This document shows, one piece after another, positions 53,275-62,253 of a DNA stretch of 64,000 nt (within the stretch, counting starts at the first letter, position 1; each line of letters starts with the position of its first letter). The DNA lies in assembly GCA_018608405.1 (NCBI GenBank), contig JABAZP010000023.1, forward strand, positions 1 to 64,000, given 5' to 3'. Below the pieces are notes generated by a model that saw nothing but the letters and a program-made list of their open reading frames with translations, ran no database searches and was not told the DNA's origin. Position numbers and translations under genes: made by a program. The DNA comes from Flavobacteriales bacterium (lineage in GTDB: Bacteria; Bacteroidota; Bacteroidia; Flavobacteriales_E; Vicingaceae).

Positions 53275-53901
53275 TTATACCTTCACTCTCTTAATGCTGC
53301 AGCCAATGGATTTTGTGTTATTAGGGCTTATTTTTTTTTCCGCTTGCAGATTATTTAACGCATCTTTTAAATAAGTAGAGTTTACTGCTTTTGCGTCTTT
53401 TGAATTATCATCTATTGCTCCTTCATATACAAGTTTCCCATCTTTGTCAAATAGAAAAACATGAGGTGTTGTTTTCGCACCAAACGCATTCGCCAAAGCG
53501 GATTGTTCGTCAACCAAATAAGCTAAATCACCATAACCCATCTCTGTCGCGTGTTTTATCATTTCTTCCATAGAGTCCTCTCCTTTTCTTTTAGCTTCAT
53601 TAGAGTTTACCAGAGCTACTCCTATGCCATTCTTAGATGCCAAGTCTGCAATTTCAGGATAACGATCTTCCCATTGAAGAACAAATGGACATGTATTACA
53701 AGTAAAAATCACTACTATCCCATTGTCTTTTTTTAATCCTTCCAAATTGAGTTGTTTCCCATCAATGTTTTGCATTGTTTTGGTTTGTAACGGAGCTTTA
53801 TCGCCAATCGCCAAGGTGGTATAGTTTTCACCGCCCTTTGGCGTAAATGCCAATAAAACCATTGTGAATACTGCTGCTGCAGAAAAAAGTATCTTTTTCA
53901 T
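53275..53901 (-). CDS. Exported thioredoxin-like redoxin
   Basis: 208 aa. A signal peptide (residues 1-21) precedes a thioredoxin-fold domain with CNTC in VIFTCNTCPFVLQWEDRY (about 68-71), the cis-Pro segment KTTPHVFLFDKDGKLVYEG (about 145-163), and a basic C-terminus SIGCSIKRVK with an extra Cys. It probably acts in periplasmic thiol reduction or peroxide detoxification of the AhpC/TSA-like class. Confidence 0.88.
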   Translation of the reverse strand: MKKILFSAAAVFTMVLLAFTPKGGENYTTLAIGDKAPLQTKTMQNIDGKQLNLEGLKKDNGIVVIFTCNTCPFVLQWEDRYPEIADLASKNGIGVALVNSNEAKRKGEDSMEEMIKHATEMGYGDLAYLVDEQSALANAFGAKTTPHVFLFDKDGKLVYEGAIDDNSKDAKAVNSTYLKDALNNLQAEKKISPNNTKSIGCSIKRVKV

Positions 53902-54159
53902 ATCCTTTATTTTTAAGTTATCGTATCAAGTAAAAATAGCGCTCAAATGCTATTAATAGCATTTCAAAACGTTAAATCTGCTTAAATAAAAAGAATTAAG
54001 CATCTTTTTTTCTACTCTAATAAGTACTAAATAATTCAATTCTAGCATTTAACATCGAAATTAACATAGCCCTCTTGTAATTAGTAAGGTCTAGCTCTGT
54101 TTATCCTATTACCAAAATTGAAGCATTAAGCTGGTTTTCTACTACGTTCCCTGAAGCTA

Positions 54160-55440
54160 ATGAAGTCCGCACAAAATTCAATACAGAAAATTAAAAGGAA
54201 ACAAGCTTTGATTTTTTATCTTCGCGACCTAAAGCAAAAGATCTTGAAGCGCGCCTCTGTCCTTTTTATTACCACCCAGCTACCATATCCTCCTAAAAGT
54301 GGAGGAACAATTAAGTCTTGGAATTACGTCAAGTTTCTCTCTCAAAACCATGTGCTTTCCATTGCAAGCCTGCTAAAAGATGACGATAAAAAGCATGTTG
54401 TAGATTTTTGTAAAGCCCTGAAATTAGAGCACTTTGAGCAAGAAGAAATTGAAATTCAAAGAACCGCTTTTAACCTCCTTAAGAGCTACTTTGTATCACC
54501 CTGCCTAAATGTTTTTAGGAATTATTCCAAGAACTTTCAATCAAAAATTAATTCGCTCGCTAAAAAAGCAGATGTCATTCTTGTTGATCACTACGAAGTG
54601 TTTCAATATGTGTCGCCTAATTTTAAAGGGAAAATTGTCATGCATACTCACAATGCAGAGTTTATGTTATGGCAGCGGATGAGTGAGCTGACAACAAACC
54701 CTATAAAAAAGCTGATTCTTAAGGTTGAAGCGACAAGAGTGAAGAGTTATGAAGCGGCTATTTTTGAAAAGTCTGACTTAATCTATTCTACTCCTTCTGA
54801 TATTGAGCTGTATAAAAAACATGGACTGAACACCTCGAAGCATGCCCTTACCTATCATTTAGGAAATGACAGCTTACTAACTTTACCAGACTTGAAGTTT
54901 AGTAGCACCGAGAAATCGCTCACCTTTATAGGAACTTTAAGTTGGGAGCCTAACATTGACGGAATATGCTGGTTTATTGATCAGTGCTGGTCGAGTATAG
55001 AACAAGTCCACCCAGATGTAAAACTTTATATTTTAGGGAGCAAGCCCAATGAACGCATTCTAAAATCGGCAAACAACGACCCGAACATTGTATTTACCGG
55101 TTTCGTGCAGGATTTAGACACTTATTTACAAAAAACCCGTGTATATATTGCTCCTCTTCGTTTTGGAAGTGGTATGAAAGTGAAAGTTTTAGAAGGGTTG
55201 TACCGCGGTACCCCAACCGTAACGACCTCAGTTGGAGCAGAGGGGTTAGACCTAGTAAATGGCTCAAATTGTGTAATTGCAGATAGCCCACAAGATTTTG
55301 TAGCTGGTTGCTTAACCTTATTTGAAAACGAGGCTCTTTGGAATAACTTTCGAGACAAAACTAGAGTGCTAGCTGCTAAGAAATATACTTGGAATGCGCT
55401 CTTTACTACTATGGAAAAGAACCTACAGAAAATCCTTTAA
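54160..55440 (+). CDS. Family 4-type glycosyltransferase
   Basis: 426 aa. A GT-B enzyme: N-terminal domain with VLFITTQLPYPPKSGGTIKSWNYVKFL (donor/acceptor loop, about 33-60) and C-terminal domain with TFIGTLSWEPNIDGICWFIDQCW, YILGSKP, VFTGFVQDL and RFGSGMKVKVLEGLYRGTPTVTTSVGAEG (the EX7E-like region, about 340-370). It transfers sugars to an envelope or exopolysaccharide precursor. No linked sugar genes are present. The 250 bp upstream (53902-54159) show no gene. Confidence 0.88.
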   Translation: MKSAQNSIQKIKRKQALIFYLRDLKQKILKRASVLFITTQLPYPPKSGGTIKSWNYVKFLSQNHVLSIASLLKDDDKKHVVDFCKALKLEHFEQEEIEIQRTAFNLLKSYFVSPCLNVFRNYSKNFQSKINSLAKKADVILVDHYEVFQYVSPNFKGKIVMHTHNAEFMLWQRMSELTTNPIKKLILKVEATRVKSYEAAIFEKSDLIYSTPSDIELYKKHGLNTSKHALTYHLGNDSLLTLPDLKFSSTEKSLTFIGTLSWEPNIDGICWFIDQCWSSIEQVHPDVKLYILGSKPNERILKSANNDPNIVFTGFVQDLDTYLQKTRVYIAPLRFGSGMKVKVLEGLYRGTPTVTTSVGAEGLDLVNGSNCVIADSPQDFVAGCLTLFENEALWNNFRDKTRVLAAKKYTWNALFTTMEKNLQKIL

Positions 55441-55458
55441 CTTCCTCTAAGAAAAACT

Positions 55459-55487
55459 GGGTTTAATGCGTTTTGCTCTTTAAACCC
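55459..55487. terminator. Hairpin between convergent genes
   Basis: GGGTTTAA (55459-55466) and TTAAACCC (55480-55487), loop 13, lie between the glycosyltransferase stop and the carboxylase stop. It could terminate transcripts of either strand. Confidence 0.5.
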
Positions 55488-55501
55488 TGCTACTTTACTT
55501 G

Positions 55502-57043
55502 CTACATTGGTATGTTGCCATGCTTTTTCTTAGGCAACACATCTACCTTATTCTCCAACATTTTAAAAGCTTTAATTAGCTTCTCTCTTGTTTGGTCTGG
55601 GCGAATTACCTCATCCACGTAACCTCTTGCTGCTGCATTGTATGGATTGGCAAACATTTCTGCGTACTCAGCCTCTTTTTCTTTCAATTTTGCCTCTGAG
55701 TCAGCGGCTTCTTTTATTTCTTTCTTAAAAATAATTTCTGCTGCGCCTTTTGCTCCCATTACTGCAATTTCAGCACTTGGCCATGCAAAATTCATGTCCG
55801 CACCGATGTGCTTCGAGTTCATAACGTCATAAGCACCTCCATACGCTTTTCTTGTAATTACCGTAATTCTCGGAACCGTTGCTTCACTAAACGCATACAA
55901 TAGTTTCGCTCCGTTCGTAATAATGGCATTCCACTCTTGGTCCGTTCCAGGTAAGAATCCTGGCACATCTTCAAATACTAAAAGTGGTATGTTAAATGCA
56001 TCACAAAAACGGACAAAGCGCGCACCTTTTTTAGAGGAGTTATTGTCCAACACTCCTGCTAAAAATGCAGGTTGGTTTGCAACAATACCAATAGACTTCC
56101 CTGCTAAACGAGCAAATCCAACAACAATATTCTCTGCGTAATCTTTATGCACTTCGTGAAAAGAATCTCCATCTACAGTTCCAGAAATCGCTTCGCGAAT
56201 ATCATATGGCTGATTTGGATTTTGTGGAATAACGCCGTTTAGTTTTTCTCTTTTCTCGTCTCCGGAAGTGTAAGGTAAGCTTGGAGCAGACTCTTCGCAG
56301 TTTTGAGGAATGTAGCTTAACAACTTTTTTAACCCGTTAATGCATTCAATCTCGTTTGCATAGGTAAAATGAGTTACCCCTGATTTAGTAGAGTGCGTTG
56401 AAGCTCCACCTAATTCTTCAGAAGTTACTTCTTCGTGGGTTACCGTTTTAACCACGTTTGGCCCGGTAACAAACATGTAAGAAGTATTTTCTACCATGCT
56501 AATAAAGTCAGTTAAAGCAGGTGAGTATACTGCCCCTCCCGCGCACGGTCCCATAATTGCTGAAAGTTGTGGAATTACTCCACTCGCCAATGTGTTTCTA
56601 TAAAAAATATCAGCATATCCGCCTAAAGAAACCACACCTTCTTGAATTCGTGCTCCTCCAGAATCATTCAAACCTAACAATGGCGCACCATTTTTCATGG
56701 CCATGTCCATTACTTTCACAATTTTTTCTGCATGGGCTTCGGCTAAAGAACCACCCATAACAGTAAAGTCTTGCGCAAAAACATACGTTAACCTTCCGTT
56801 TATTTCTCCATAACCTGTTACAACTCCATCTCCTAAAGGCTTGTTTTTTTCTAAACCAAAATTGGTACTTCTATGGGTTACCATCACACCAATTTCTTCG
56901 AATGTGCCTTCGTCCATCAAAAAGTGTATTCGTTCTCTAGCGGTCAGCTTGTTTTTAGCATGCTGTGCTTCTATTCGCTTTTCTCCGCCGCCTAATTTTG
57001 CTGCTGCAATTTTAGCTTCTAAGTCATTTATCTTGTCTTGCAT
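55502..57043 (-). CDS. Acyl-CoA carboxylase carboxyltransferase (propionyl-CoA carboxylase beta-like)
   Basis: 513 aa from ATG 57043. It has both halves of the carboxyltransferase fold: QEGVVSLGGYADIFYRNTLASGVIPQLSAIMGPCAGGAVYSPALTDF (N-terminal oxyanion-hole helix) and the C-terminal DVPGFLPGTDQEWNAIITNGAKLL and KAYGGAYDVMNSKHIGAD. It transfers CO2 from biotin to propionyl-CoA or a related acyl-CoA, probably in propionate or methylmalonyl metabolism. The biotin-carrying alpha subunit is elsewhere. Confidence 0.94.
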   Translation of the reverse strand: MQDKINDLEAKIAAAKLGGGEKRIEAQHAKNKLTARERIHFLMDEGTFEEIGVMVTHRSTNFGLEKNKPLGDGVVTGYGEINGRLTYVFAQDFTVMGGSLAEAHAEKIVKVMDMAMKNGAPLLGLNDSGGARIQEGVVSLGGYADIFYRNTLASGVIPQLSAIMGPCAGGAVYSPALTDFISMVENTSYMFVTGPNVVKTVTHEEVTSEELGGASTHSTKSGVTHFTYANEIECINGLKKLLSYIPQNCEESAPSLPYTSGDEKREKLNGVIPQNPNQPYDIREAISGTVDGDSFHEVHKDYAENIVVGFARLAGKSIGIVANQPAFLAGVLDNNSSKKGARFVRFCDAFNIPLLVFEDVPGFLPGTDQEWNAIITNGAKLLYAFSEATVPRITVITRKAYGGAYDVMNSKHIGADMNFAWPSAEIAVMGAKGAAEIIFKKEIKEAADSEAKLKEKEAEYAEMFANPYNAAARGYVDEVIRPDQTREKLIKAFKMLENKVDVLPKKKHGNIPM

Positions 57044-57162
57044 AGTCTCAGTGTATCGAAACGTAAAAATAAAGATTAGCAAGGGAATTAAAAATAAAGA
57101 CTGAGCCTAAGAAAAAACGTATCTTTATCTTCCTTCAAAGAATTTGAGAAAAAACAACAACC

Positions 57163-57789
57163 ATGACCACAAAAGAAATATTTGAAAATAACAGAGCTTG
57201 GGTAAAAGACAAATTAACCTTAGACCAAAACTATTTTAAAGACTTATCTAAAGGTCAAAACCCTGAAGTTTTGTACATCGGCTGTTCAGATAGTAGAGTA
57301 ACCGCGGAAGAGTTGATGGGAGCTAAGCCTGGAGAGGCATTTGTTCACCGAAACATTGCGAACATGGTTTCCAATTTAGATTTAAGTTCCATGTCAGTTA
57401 TTAATTATGCTGTGGTGTATCTAAATGTTAAACACATTGTTGTTTGCGGGCATTATTACTGTGGTGGAGTAAAAGCTGCTATGGACTCAGCTGATTTGGG
57501 TATTTTGAATCCTTGGTTAAGAAACATCAGAGATGTATACCGAATTCATAAAAAAGAGCTTGCTGCAATAACAGATGAAGAAGCAAAGTATAAGAGATTG
57601 GTTGAATTGAATGTTCAAGAACAATGTATTAATGTACTAAAAACTGCTGAAGTGCAGCATGCTTACAGAACTCGTGGAATATCTGTACATGGTTGGGTTT
57701 TTGATATTCACTCAGGGAAACTGATTGACCTAAAAATTGGCTTTGAAAAAATAATTGAAAATATTGCAGAGATATATCGAATTGACTAA
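57163..57789 (+). CDS. Beta-class carbonic anhydrase
   Basis: 208 aa. Zinc ligands are in CSDSRV (Cys about 44, Asp-Arg dyad) and CGHYYCGG (His about 99, Cys about 102). Interconverts CO2 and bicarbonate, and may supply bicarbonate to the carboxylase encoded just upstream on the other strand. The start ATG 57163 follows a TATCTTTA element at about 57120. Confidence 0.95.
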   Translation: MTTKEIFENNRAWVKDKLTLDQNYFKDLSKGQNPEVLYIGCSDSRVTAEELMGAKPGEAFVHRNIANMVSNLDLSSMSVINYAVVYLNVKHIVVCGHYYCGGVKAAMDSADLGILNPWLRNIRDVYRIHKKELAAITDEEAKYKRLVELNVQEQCINVLKTAEVQHAYRTRGISVHGWVFDIHSGKLIDLKIGFEKIIENIAEIYRID

Positions 57790-57822
57790 AACGTCGGGAA
57801 AAGCTTCATTGCTTCAATCCAC

Positions 57823-58481
57823 TTATTCTTTCTGTACAATCGGTTTTTTAGTGACTGCTTCCCCATTAAAAAGTTCTAATCTAACATAATACAAACCTGT
57901 TGGCAAGTCGCTTAAGTGTATCTTTCTAGCACTTCCCTCTAGCTCGTCTATTAGTTTACCGTCACTGTGATACACTATAATTCTTTGTATACCTGCATTC
58001 TTCGATTGAATATTAACAACCCAATCCGCAGGATTAGGAAAGAGTTCAAATGAGGTGTTTGATAAGTTAGATTCTGCTACACCTGTAGCCATACCACTAC
58101 CTAATAACCGGATGTAGTGGGTAGTATAACTAAAACTTGCAGGGTAGGAACAAATTGAAGAAGTATCCCAAGCTGTTTGAATGAGAACGCGCTGAGACCA
58201 AACCGTATTTGTAAATACGTACATTGTGTCTACTACTCGGTATGTGCTGGTGGTGCAACCTTTAAAAACTATACCAAAAGGAGTGGTAGAACGAACATCC
58301 GGCGCATTATTACTATATGCGACTCTGTCTGTTTCTACAATTTTGGTCTTACCTTCATGTAAATTGAATCAAGAAAGTAATTTGTATGATAAATTGCAAC
58401 GCTATCTAAAATAGTATTTTGTGCGAAAATGATTGAATTTGCAGCAAGGTTAAAAAGAAGAATGATGATTAAGTTTTTCAT
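57823..58481 (-). pseudogene. Secreted T9SS protein, frameshifted
   Basis: From ATG 58481 a signal peptide (KNLIIILLFNLAANSIIFAQ) is followed by LDSVAIYHTNYFLDSIYM; the frame then breaks at about 58345-58360. The next frame continues EGKTKIVETDRVAYSNN...GIVFKGCTTSTYRVVDTMY and reaches a T9SS type A sorting domain (SFELFPNPADWVVNI...GLYYVRLELFNGEAV...) ending at 57823. One base too few or too many explains it. The sorting domain identifies a type IX secretion system cargo. Confidence 0.78.
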
Positions 58482-58607
58482 AACTATTGAATTATTGGAA
58501 TAGTGAATCTTGATTAACAACCTTCTGCTCGAAATTAAACATTTATTGCCTGACGCTTCAAGTTGCAGTTACGTATGCACAAATGGCTTCAACCGCAACT
58601 GTATATT

Positions 58608-59360
58608 TTACATCAACTCCTCCAACTCCTCTGTCATTTCTAAGTTGTGCCAAACGTTGTTCACATCGTCGTCGTCTTCAAACTTTTCAATAATTAGCAA
58701 CACCTTTTCCCCAGTTTCCAAATCTACTTCTTGAGTTGTCTTTGGAATCCGTTGTAATTCTTGATTTTCGGGCTCTACATTCAATTCCTCTAGTTTTTTT
58801 TGCATCAATCCAAAGTCTTCGAAAGAAGTGTACACAGTCAAAAAATCTTCATCTCGATCAAACTCTTCAGCACCACCTTCAATCAATTCCATTTCAAAAT
58901 CTTCCACCCCATATTCTCTAATAACAGATCGTGGAATTTCGAAAACCCCTTTTCGGTCAAAAATAAATTCTAAGGACCCATTGGTTCCTAAGCTCCCTTC
59001 ATATTTGGAAAAAATAGCTCTCACATTTGCTATAGTTCTGTTCAAATTATCTGTTGACGCCTCTACAAACAGTGCTATTCCACCCGGTCCGTAACCTTCG
59101 TAAGTGGTTTCTTGATAACTATCCCCTCCTTTATCCTCAGCTTTCTTGATTGCCCGTGTAATATTGTCTTTAGGCATGTTTGCACCTTTAGCATTTGCAA
59201 TTGCCAATCTTAGTCTAGGGTTAGCATCGGGGTCGGAACTTCCCCCTTCTTTTATTGCAATGTTAATGTCTTTCAAAATCCGAGTAAAGATTTTTCCTCT
59301 TTTCTTATCTAACACGCCTTTCTTTCTTTTTATAGTTGACCATTTACTGTGACCTGACAT
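58608..59360 (-). CDS. YebC/PmpR-family transcription or translation factor
   Basis: 250 aa, complete: the N-terminal MSGHSKWSTIKRKKGVLDKKRGKIFTRI, the middle GSLGTNGSLEFIFDRKG and C-terminal EDFGLMQKKLEELNVE segments are all typical. Bacterial YebC proteins bind DNA as regulators or act on translating ribosomes at proline-rich stretches, which is being revised in the literature. The gene has no clear operon partner. Confidence 0.94.
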   Translation of the reverse strand: MSGHSKWSTIKRKKGVLDKKRGKIFTRILKDINIAIKEGGSSDPDANPRLRLAIANAKGANMPKDNITRAIKKAEDKGGDSYQETTYEGYGPGGIALFVEASTDNLNRTIANVRAIFSKYEGSLGTNGSLEFIFDRKGVFEIPRSVIREYGVEDFEMELIEGGAEEFDRDEDFLTVYTSFEDFGLMQKKLEELNVEPENQELQRIPKTTQEVDLETGEKVLLIIEKFEDDDDVNNVWHNLEMTEELEELM

Positions 59361-59418
59361 AAATTCAATGAGTTTATTTTTGAATGCTCCAATTTACCAA
59401 GTAATTAGTAGAATAAAA

Positions 59419-59446
59419 AAGCCCTCTCGAAAGTTCGAAAGGGCTT
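59419..59446 (-). terminator. Rho-independent terminator after the barrel gene
   Basis: On the minus strand AAGCCCTTTCGAA pairs with TTCGAGAGGGCTT and TTTTTTATTC follows. It lies 29 bases past the stop of the 59475-60326 gene and terminates the sigma/anti-sigma/barrel transcript. Confidence 0.85.
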
Positions 59447-59474
59447 AAAATAAAATTAGTTGCTTTTCTTGTTT

Positions 59475-60326
59475 TTAGAAGTGCAAGAATGAAAGCCCTA
59501 CTGTGAAAGGGTATACTTCCGGTCCTTTATTATTTTCAAACAACGGCGTTAAATTATAGGTAGCATAGAGGGTAAAATCTCCATATCCAACTCTTGCTGT
59601 TGCAGCAAATTGAAAATCATTTACATTAAAATCACTCTTGTCCTTATTTTTATACCTTTCTCCATCTTGCTTATACTTTTGCTTCGTTCTGGTGTTTAGC
59701 ATATAAGTGACCGTACCTCCTGCAGCTAAATGAAATGAGTGATCTGCATCTTTACCCAAATTGGTTTCTAACATTAAAGGAACATGAATCGCGGTAGTTT
59801 TAAACCTATTCTTATTTATTGAACGAGTTGGATCAACCACTCCAATAGTGGAATCCATTTGATTAATTACCACTACATCTTGCACTAAATCATAATTATT
59901 GAATTTAAATCCAGCACCGGTTACAAGCCCTAACTTCTCCTCCCAAATTGGCATATACTTTTCCCAAAGGTTGAATGAAATCTCAAGGGACTTTCGATAG
60001 TTCAACTCTAAAAACTGAGCATCACTTTGGAGGTCAACACTTTGTTTTGGATTAAGAAGCCCATTAACACCAAACTCAATTCCGGCAAAGTGATTTGATC
60101 TTTGCTTTTTCTTCTTTTCTTCCAAAACTCTTTCCTCAGAGAAATCTAAGGTATCCGATTGGTTGTCTTTTTGAATAATAATTCTCGTTTTTCCGATTGA
60201 TATTTCCCAATCGTCACTACTCTCTTCTTTAGTAGAGTCTGTTTTTGTTTCTTGAGCTGTCATTGCAAAACTGAAACTCATCAGCAAAGCAAAAAGCAAA
60301 CTTGATTTTAATATTGAATTTTTCAT
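59475..60326 (-). CDS. Outer-membrane beta-barrel protein
   Basis: 283 aa from ATG 60326, which gives a proper signal peptide (KNSILKSSLLFALLMSFSFAMTAQ); the longer frame to 60422 only adds unrelated residues. The body has an acidic, charged linker and then alternating strands (GIEFGVNGLL, LELNYRKSLEISF, TARVGYGDFTLYATYNLTPLF) ending in FTVGLSFLHF, typical of barrels with a terminal Phe. It is the likely output of the sigma/anti-sigma pair encoded just upstream. Confidence 0.8.
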   Translation of the reverse strand: MKNSILKSSLLFALLMSFSFAMTAQETKTDSTKEESSDDWEISIGKTRIIIQKDNQSDTLDFSEERVLEEKKKKQRSNHFAGIEFGVNGLLNPKQSVDLQSDAQFLELNYRKSLEISFNLWEKYMPIWEEKLGLVTGAGFKFNNYDLVQDVVVINQMDSTIGVVDPTRSINKNRFKTTAIHVPLMLETNLGKDADHSFHLAAGGTVTYMLNTRTKQKYKQDGERYKNKDKSDFNVNDFQFAATARVGYGDFTLYATYNLTPLFENNKGPEVYPFTVGLSFLHF

Positions 60327-60439
60327 TTTTTCTTGTTTTAAATTGAACACTACTTGCATGCTTGGTCGATCGATTTTATTGTTCAATGTTGTTATTTGAA
60401 AGTGTGACGGACAGCAGTCCAAAAAAGTTACAGTTTATT

Positions 60440-61522
60440 TTATTTATTTCTAGAAATACTTAGTTTACCGATGTTTAAAGCGAAGCTTTCGAACAATCCT
60501 TCCTTCTCTTTGTCCGCTTCAAACGTGATTTTATCGTTAGATATTTCCGCGATTTCTTCCACCAAAGTTTCCGAAAATGTCTTTCCTTTTAAAAGGTCTT
60601 TCTTGATTTTATCTTTTGCAAACTTTTGAATTGGCACAAAGTCATTGTTCGTTTTCTTTGTCTCTACTTTTGCTAATACGTTATCTACGATCTTCTCCCC
60701 TACTGCTCTTGCACTCGAAGTTCTCTCTTGCACAGTTCGGTCCGCATTATTATTATTCGTTTGCTCAGCTACAATTTGAATTTCTAAGGGTTTGACGGGC
60801 AGCTGAGTCATTTCTTGCTCCACTTCCCTACTTGGACTTGGTGTCTTTTCAGTTCTTACTTGCGCAAATTGATTGGGTTTGTTAGGCACGACAGGTATAA
60901 GTTTATTAACCGTTTCAATTGTTTCCAATTCGTCTACAGAAATTATACCGTTAGAAAGTCTCTCGTCAAATTTTTCTTGTTCCGCTTGCCAAGCAAACCC
61001 TCTAGGAGTATACTCTTGGTCTAAAGGTCCACCATTCCAGACAACAAAAGCAATTATTGCAGCAGCGGCGGCAGTTGACGCATAGGTCCACCACGCAATT
61101 ACTTTTCTCTCTTTTTGTATTAGTTCTGATTTGTCAGAGTAAATAATAGACTCATTAACAGGGAGTTTTGTTTTATGGAATATTCCTAATTCATCTATTA
61201 ATTTAGGGTTTTGAGAGACAATGGCTGCCAACTCTTTCTTTTCCTTCTTGGTAATTTCTCCTTCTACCTCAGCTACCATTAAGTGTTCAGACCTGATTAA
61301 ACCAGAGAACTCTTCCCTTACAAGGCCTGCCTTAAACCCTTCGTTTAAAGACCCCTCCTCCTCTCTAAGAACCACAAATTGAAACTCCTCCAATTCAGGT
61401 TTTAATTCAGGATGCTTTTCCAAGAATTGTATCAATTCGTTCTTCTGACTTTCAGACAAACTATTTTCTGAATAGTCTAAAAACCAAGCTTCATAATTAT
61501 GTAAATCTATCTTCGCCATCAT
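60440..61522 (-). CDS. Anti-sigma-factor-like protein
   Basis: 360 aa. A cytoplasmic N-terminal region (about 1-150, Glu/Lys-rich helices, with LIEKHPELKPE-like segments) is followed by one membrane helix (about 145-165: WWTYASTAAAAAIIAFVVW) and a long extracytoplasmic tail rich in Gln, Thr and Lys. This is the plan of anti-sigma factors of ECF type. Its start overlaps the end of the broken sigma gene (TGATG), so the two were one operon. With the sigma gene interrupted, it may have lost its partner. Confidence 0.72.
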   Translation of the reverse strand: MMAKIDLHNYEAWFLDYSENSLSESQKNELIQFLEKHPELKPELEEFQFVVLREEEGSLNEGFKAGLVREEFSGLIRSEHLMVAEVEGEITKKEKKELAAIVSQNPKLIDELGIFHKTKLPVNESIIYSDKSELIQKERKVIAWWTYASTAAAAAIIAFVVWNGGPLDQEYTPRGFAWQAEQEKFDERLSNGIISVDELETIETVNKLIPVVPNKPNQFAQVRTEKTPSPSREVEQEMTQLPVKPLEIQIVAEQTNNNNADRTVQERTSSARAVGEKIVDNVLAKVETKKTNNDFVPIQKFAKDKIKKDLLKGKTFSETLVEEIAEISNDKITFEADKEKEGLFESFALNIGKLSISRNK

Positions 61523-62004
61523 ATTACCGCCTCCACGCTTACTAAATAATCTTTCAGTATTTTTCTCGCTCTAAAAATGTAAACTTTCACCTGAGATAAG
61601 CTCAGTCCTGTTATTTCACCTATTTCGCTTTAATCATACCCTTCATAATCCCTCAACATTACAACAGATCGTTGTATTTCTGAAAGTCTTGCCAAGGCAT
61701 CTTGTAGTACTTCATTCAACCCTGTATATTACTGCTGATGCGAATAACTTTGTTCGCTCACTTCATTCCAATTACCTTGCTTCTTTCCTCTGCGAATCAA
61801 ATCAATCATTGTTCTATAGGCTGTAGTAAACAAAGATGACTTTGCCTTTTCAAACTCTACATCTTCCACTTTTTGCCACAGTTTTACAAAAGAATCTTGC
61901 ACAATATCTTTTGCCTTCTCCTCATCACGAATGTTTTTCAAAATAAATCGAAAAACATTGTCTGAGTAAAGCCCAACAGTTTTATTGTACTCTTTTACAG
62001 TCAT
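61519..62004 (-). pseudogene. ECF sigma factor with two in-frame stops
   Basis: A single frame of 161 codons from ATG 62004 to TGA 61519 is interrupted by TAA at 61729 (SHQQ-stop-YTGLNEVLQ) and at 61630 (YEGYD-stop-SEIGEITG). Apart from these it is a normal ECF sigma factor: region 2 (DEEKAKDIVQDSFVKLWQKV) and region 4 (SEIGEITGLSLSQVKVYIFRARKILK). The second stop falls at a Tyr position of relatives (YEGYxYxEIGE), so TAT or TAC to TAA is likely. The anti-sigma and barrel genes after it look intact. Confidence 0.85.
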
Positions 62005-62253
62005 TTTACTAAATTACTGATTGCAATATTGTTTTGTTTTCAATGGTGGAACGCGCGAGCAATCCAATTAGTTACACCTAAAAGTAAAAAAGTTTTTAAA
62101 ATCTCTTTACTTTCATTGTGATAGACGGCAAGTCAACCTTTTAAACTCATATAGAAAAAGCCCTAGTTGTAAACTTTTAACTTCTTATAAGTACCCTGTA
62201 ATAAAGCTACATGGTGAGCAGTTTGCGTAACTTTGTACTTTAAATTTTTTATT

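Noticed and set aside
36375-61731. Reading in-frame TAA/TAG codons as sense codons (genetic-code change)
   Set aside because: Most intact genes in the window end with TAA, TAG or TGA at the expected family length, so a reassigned stop codon is not credible.
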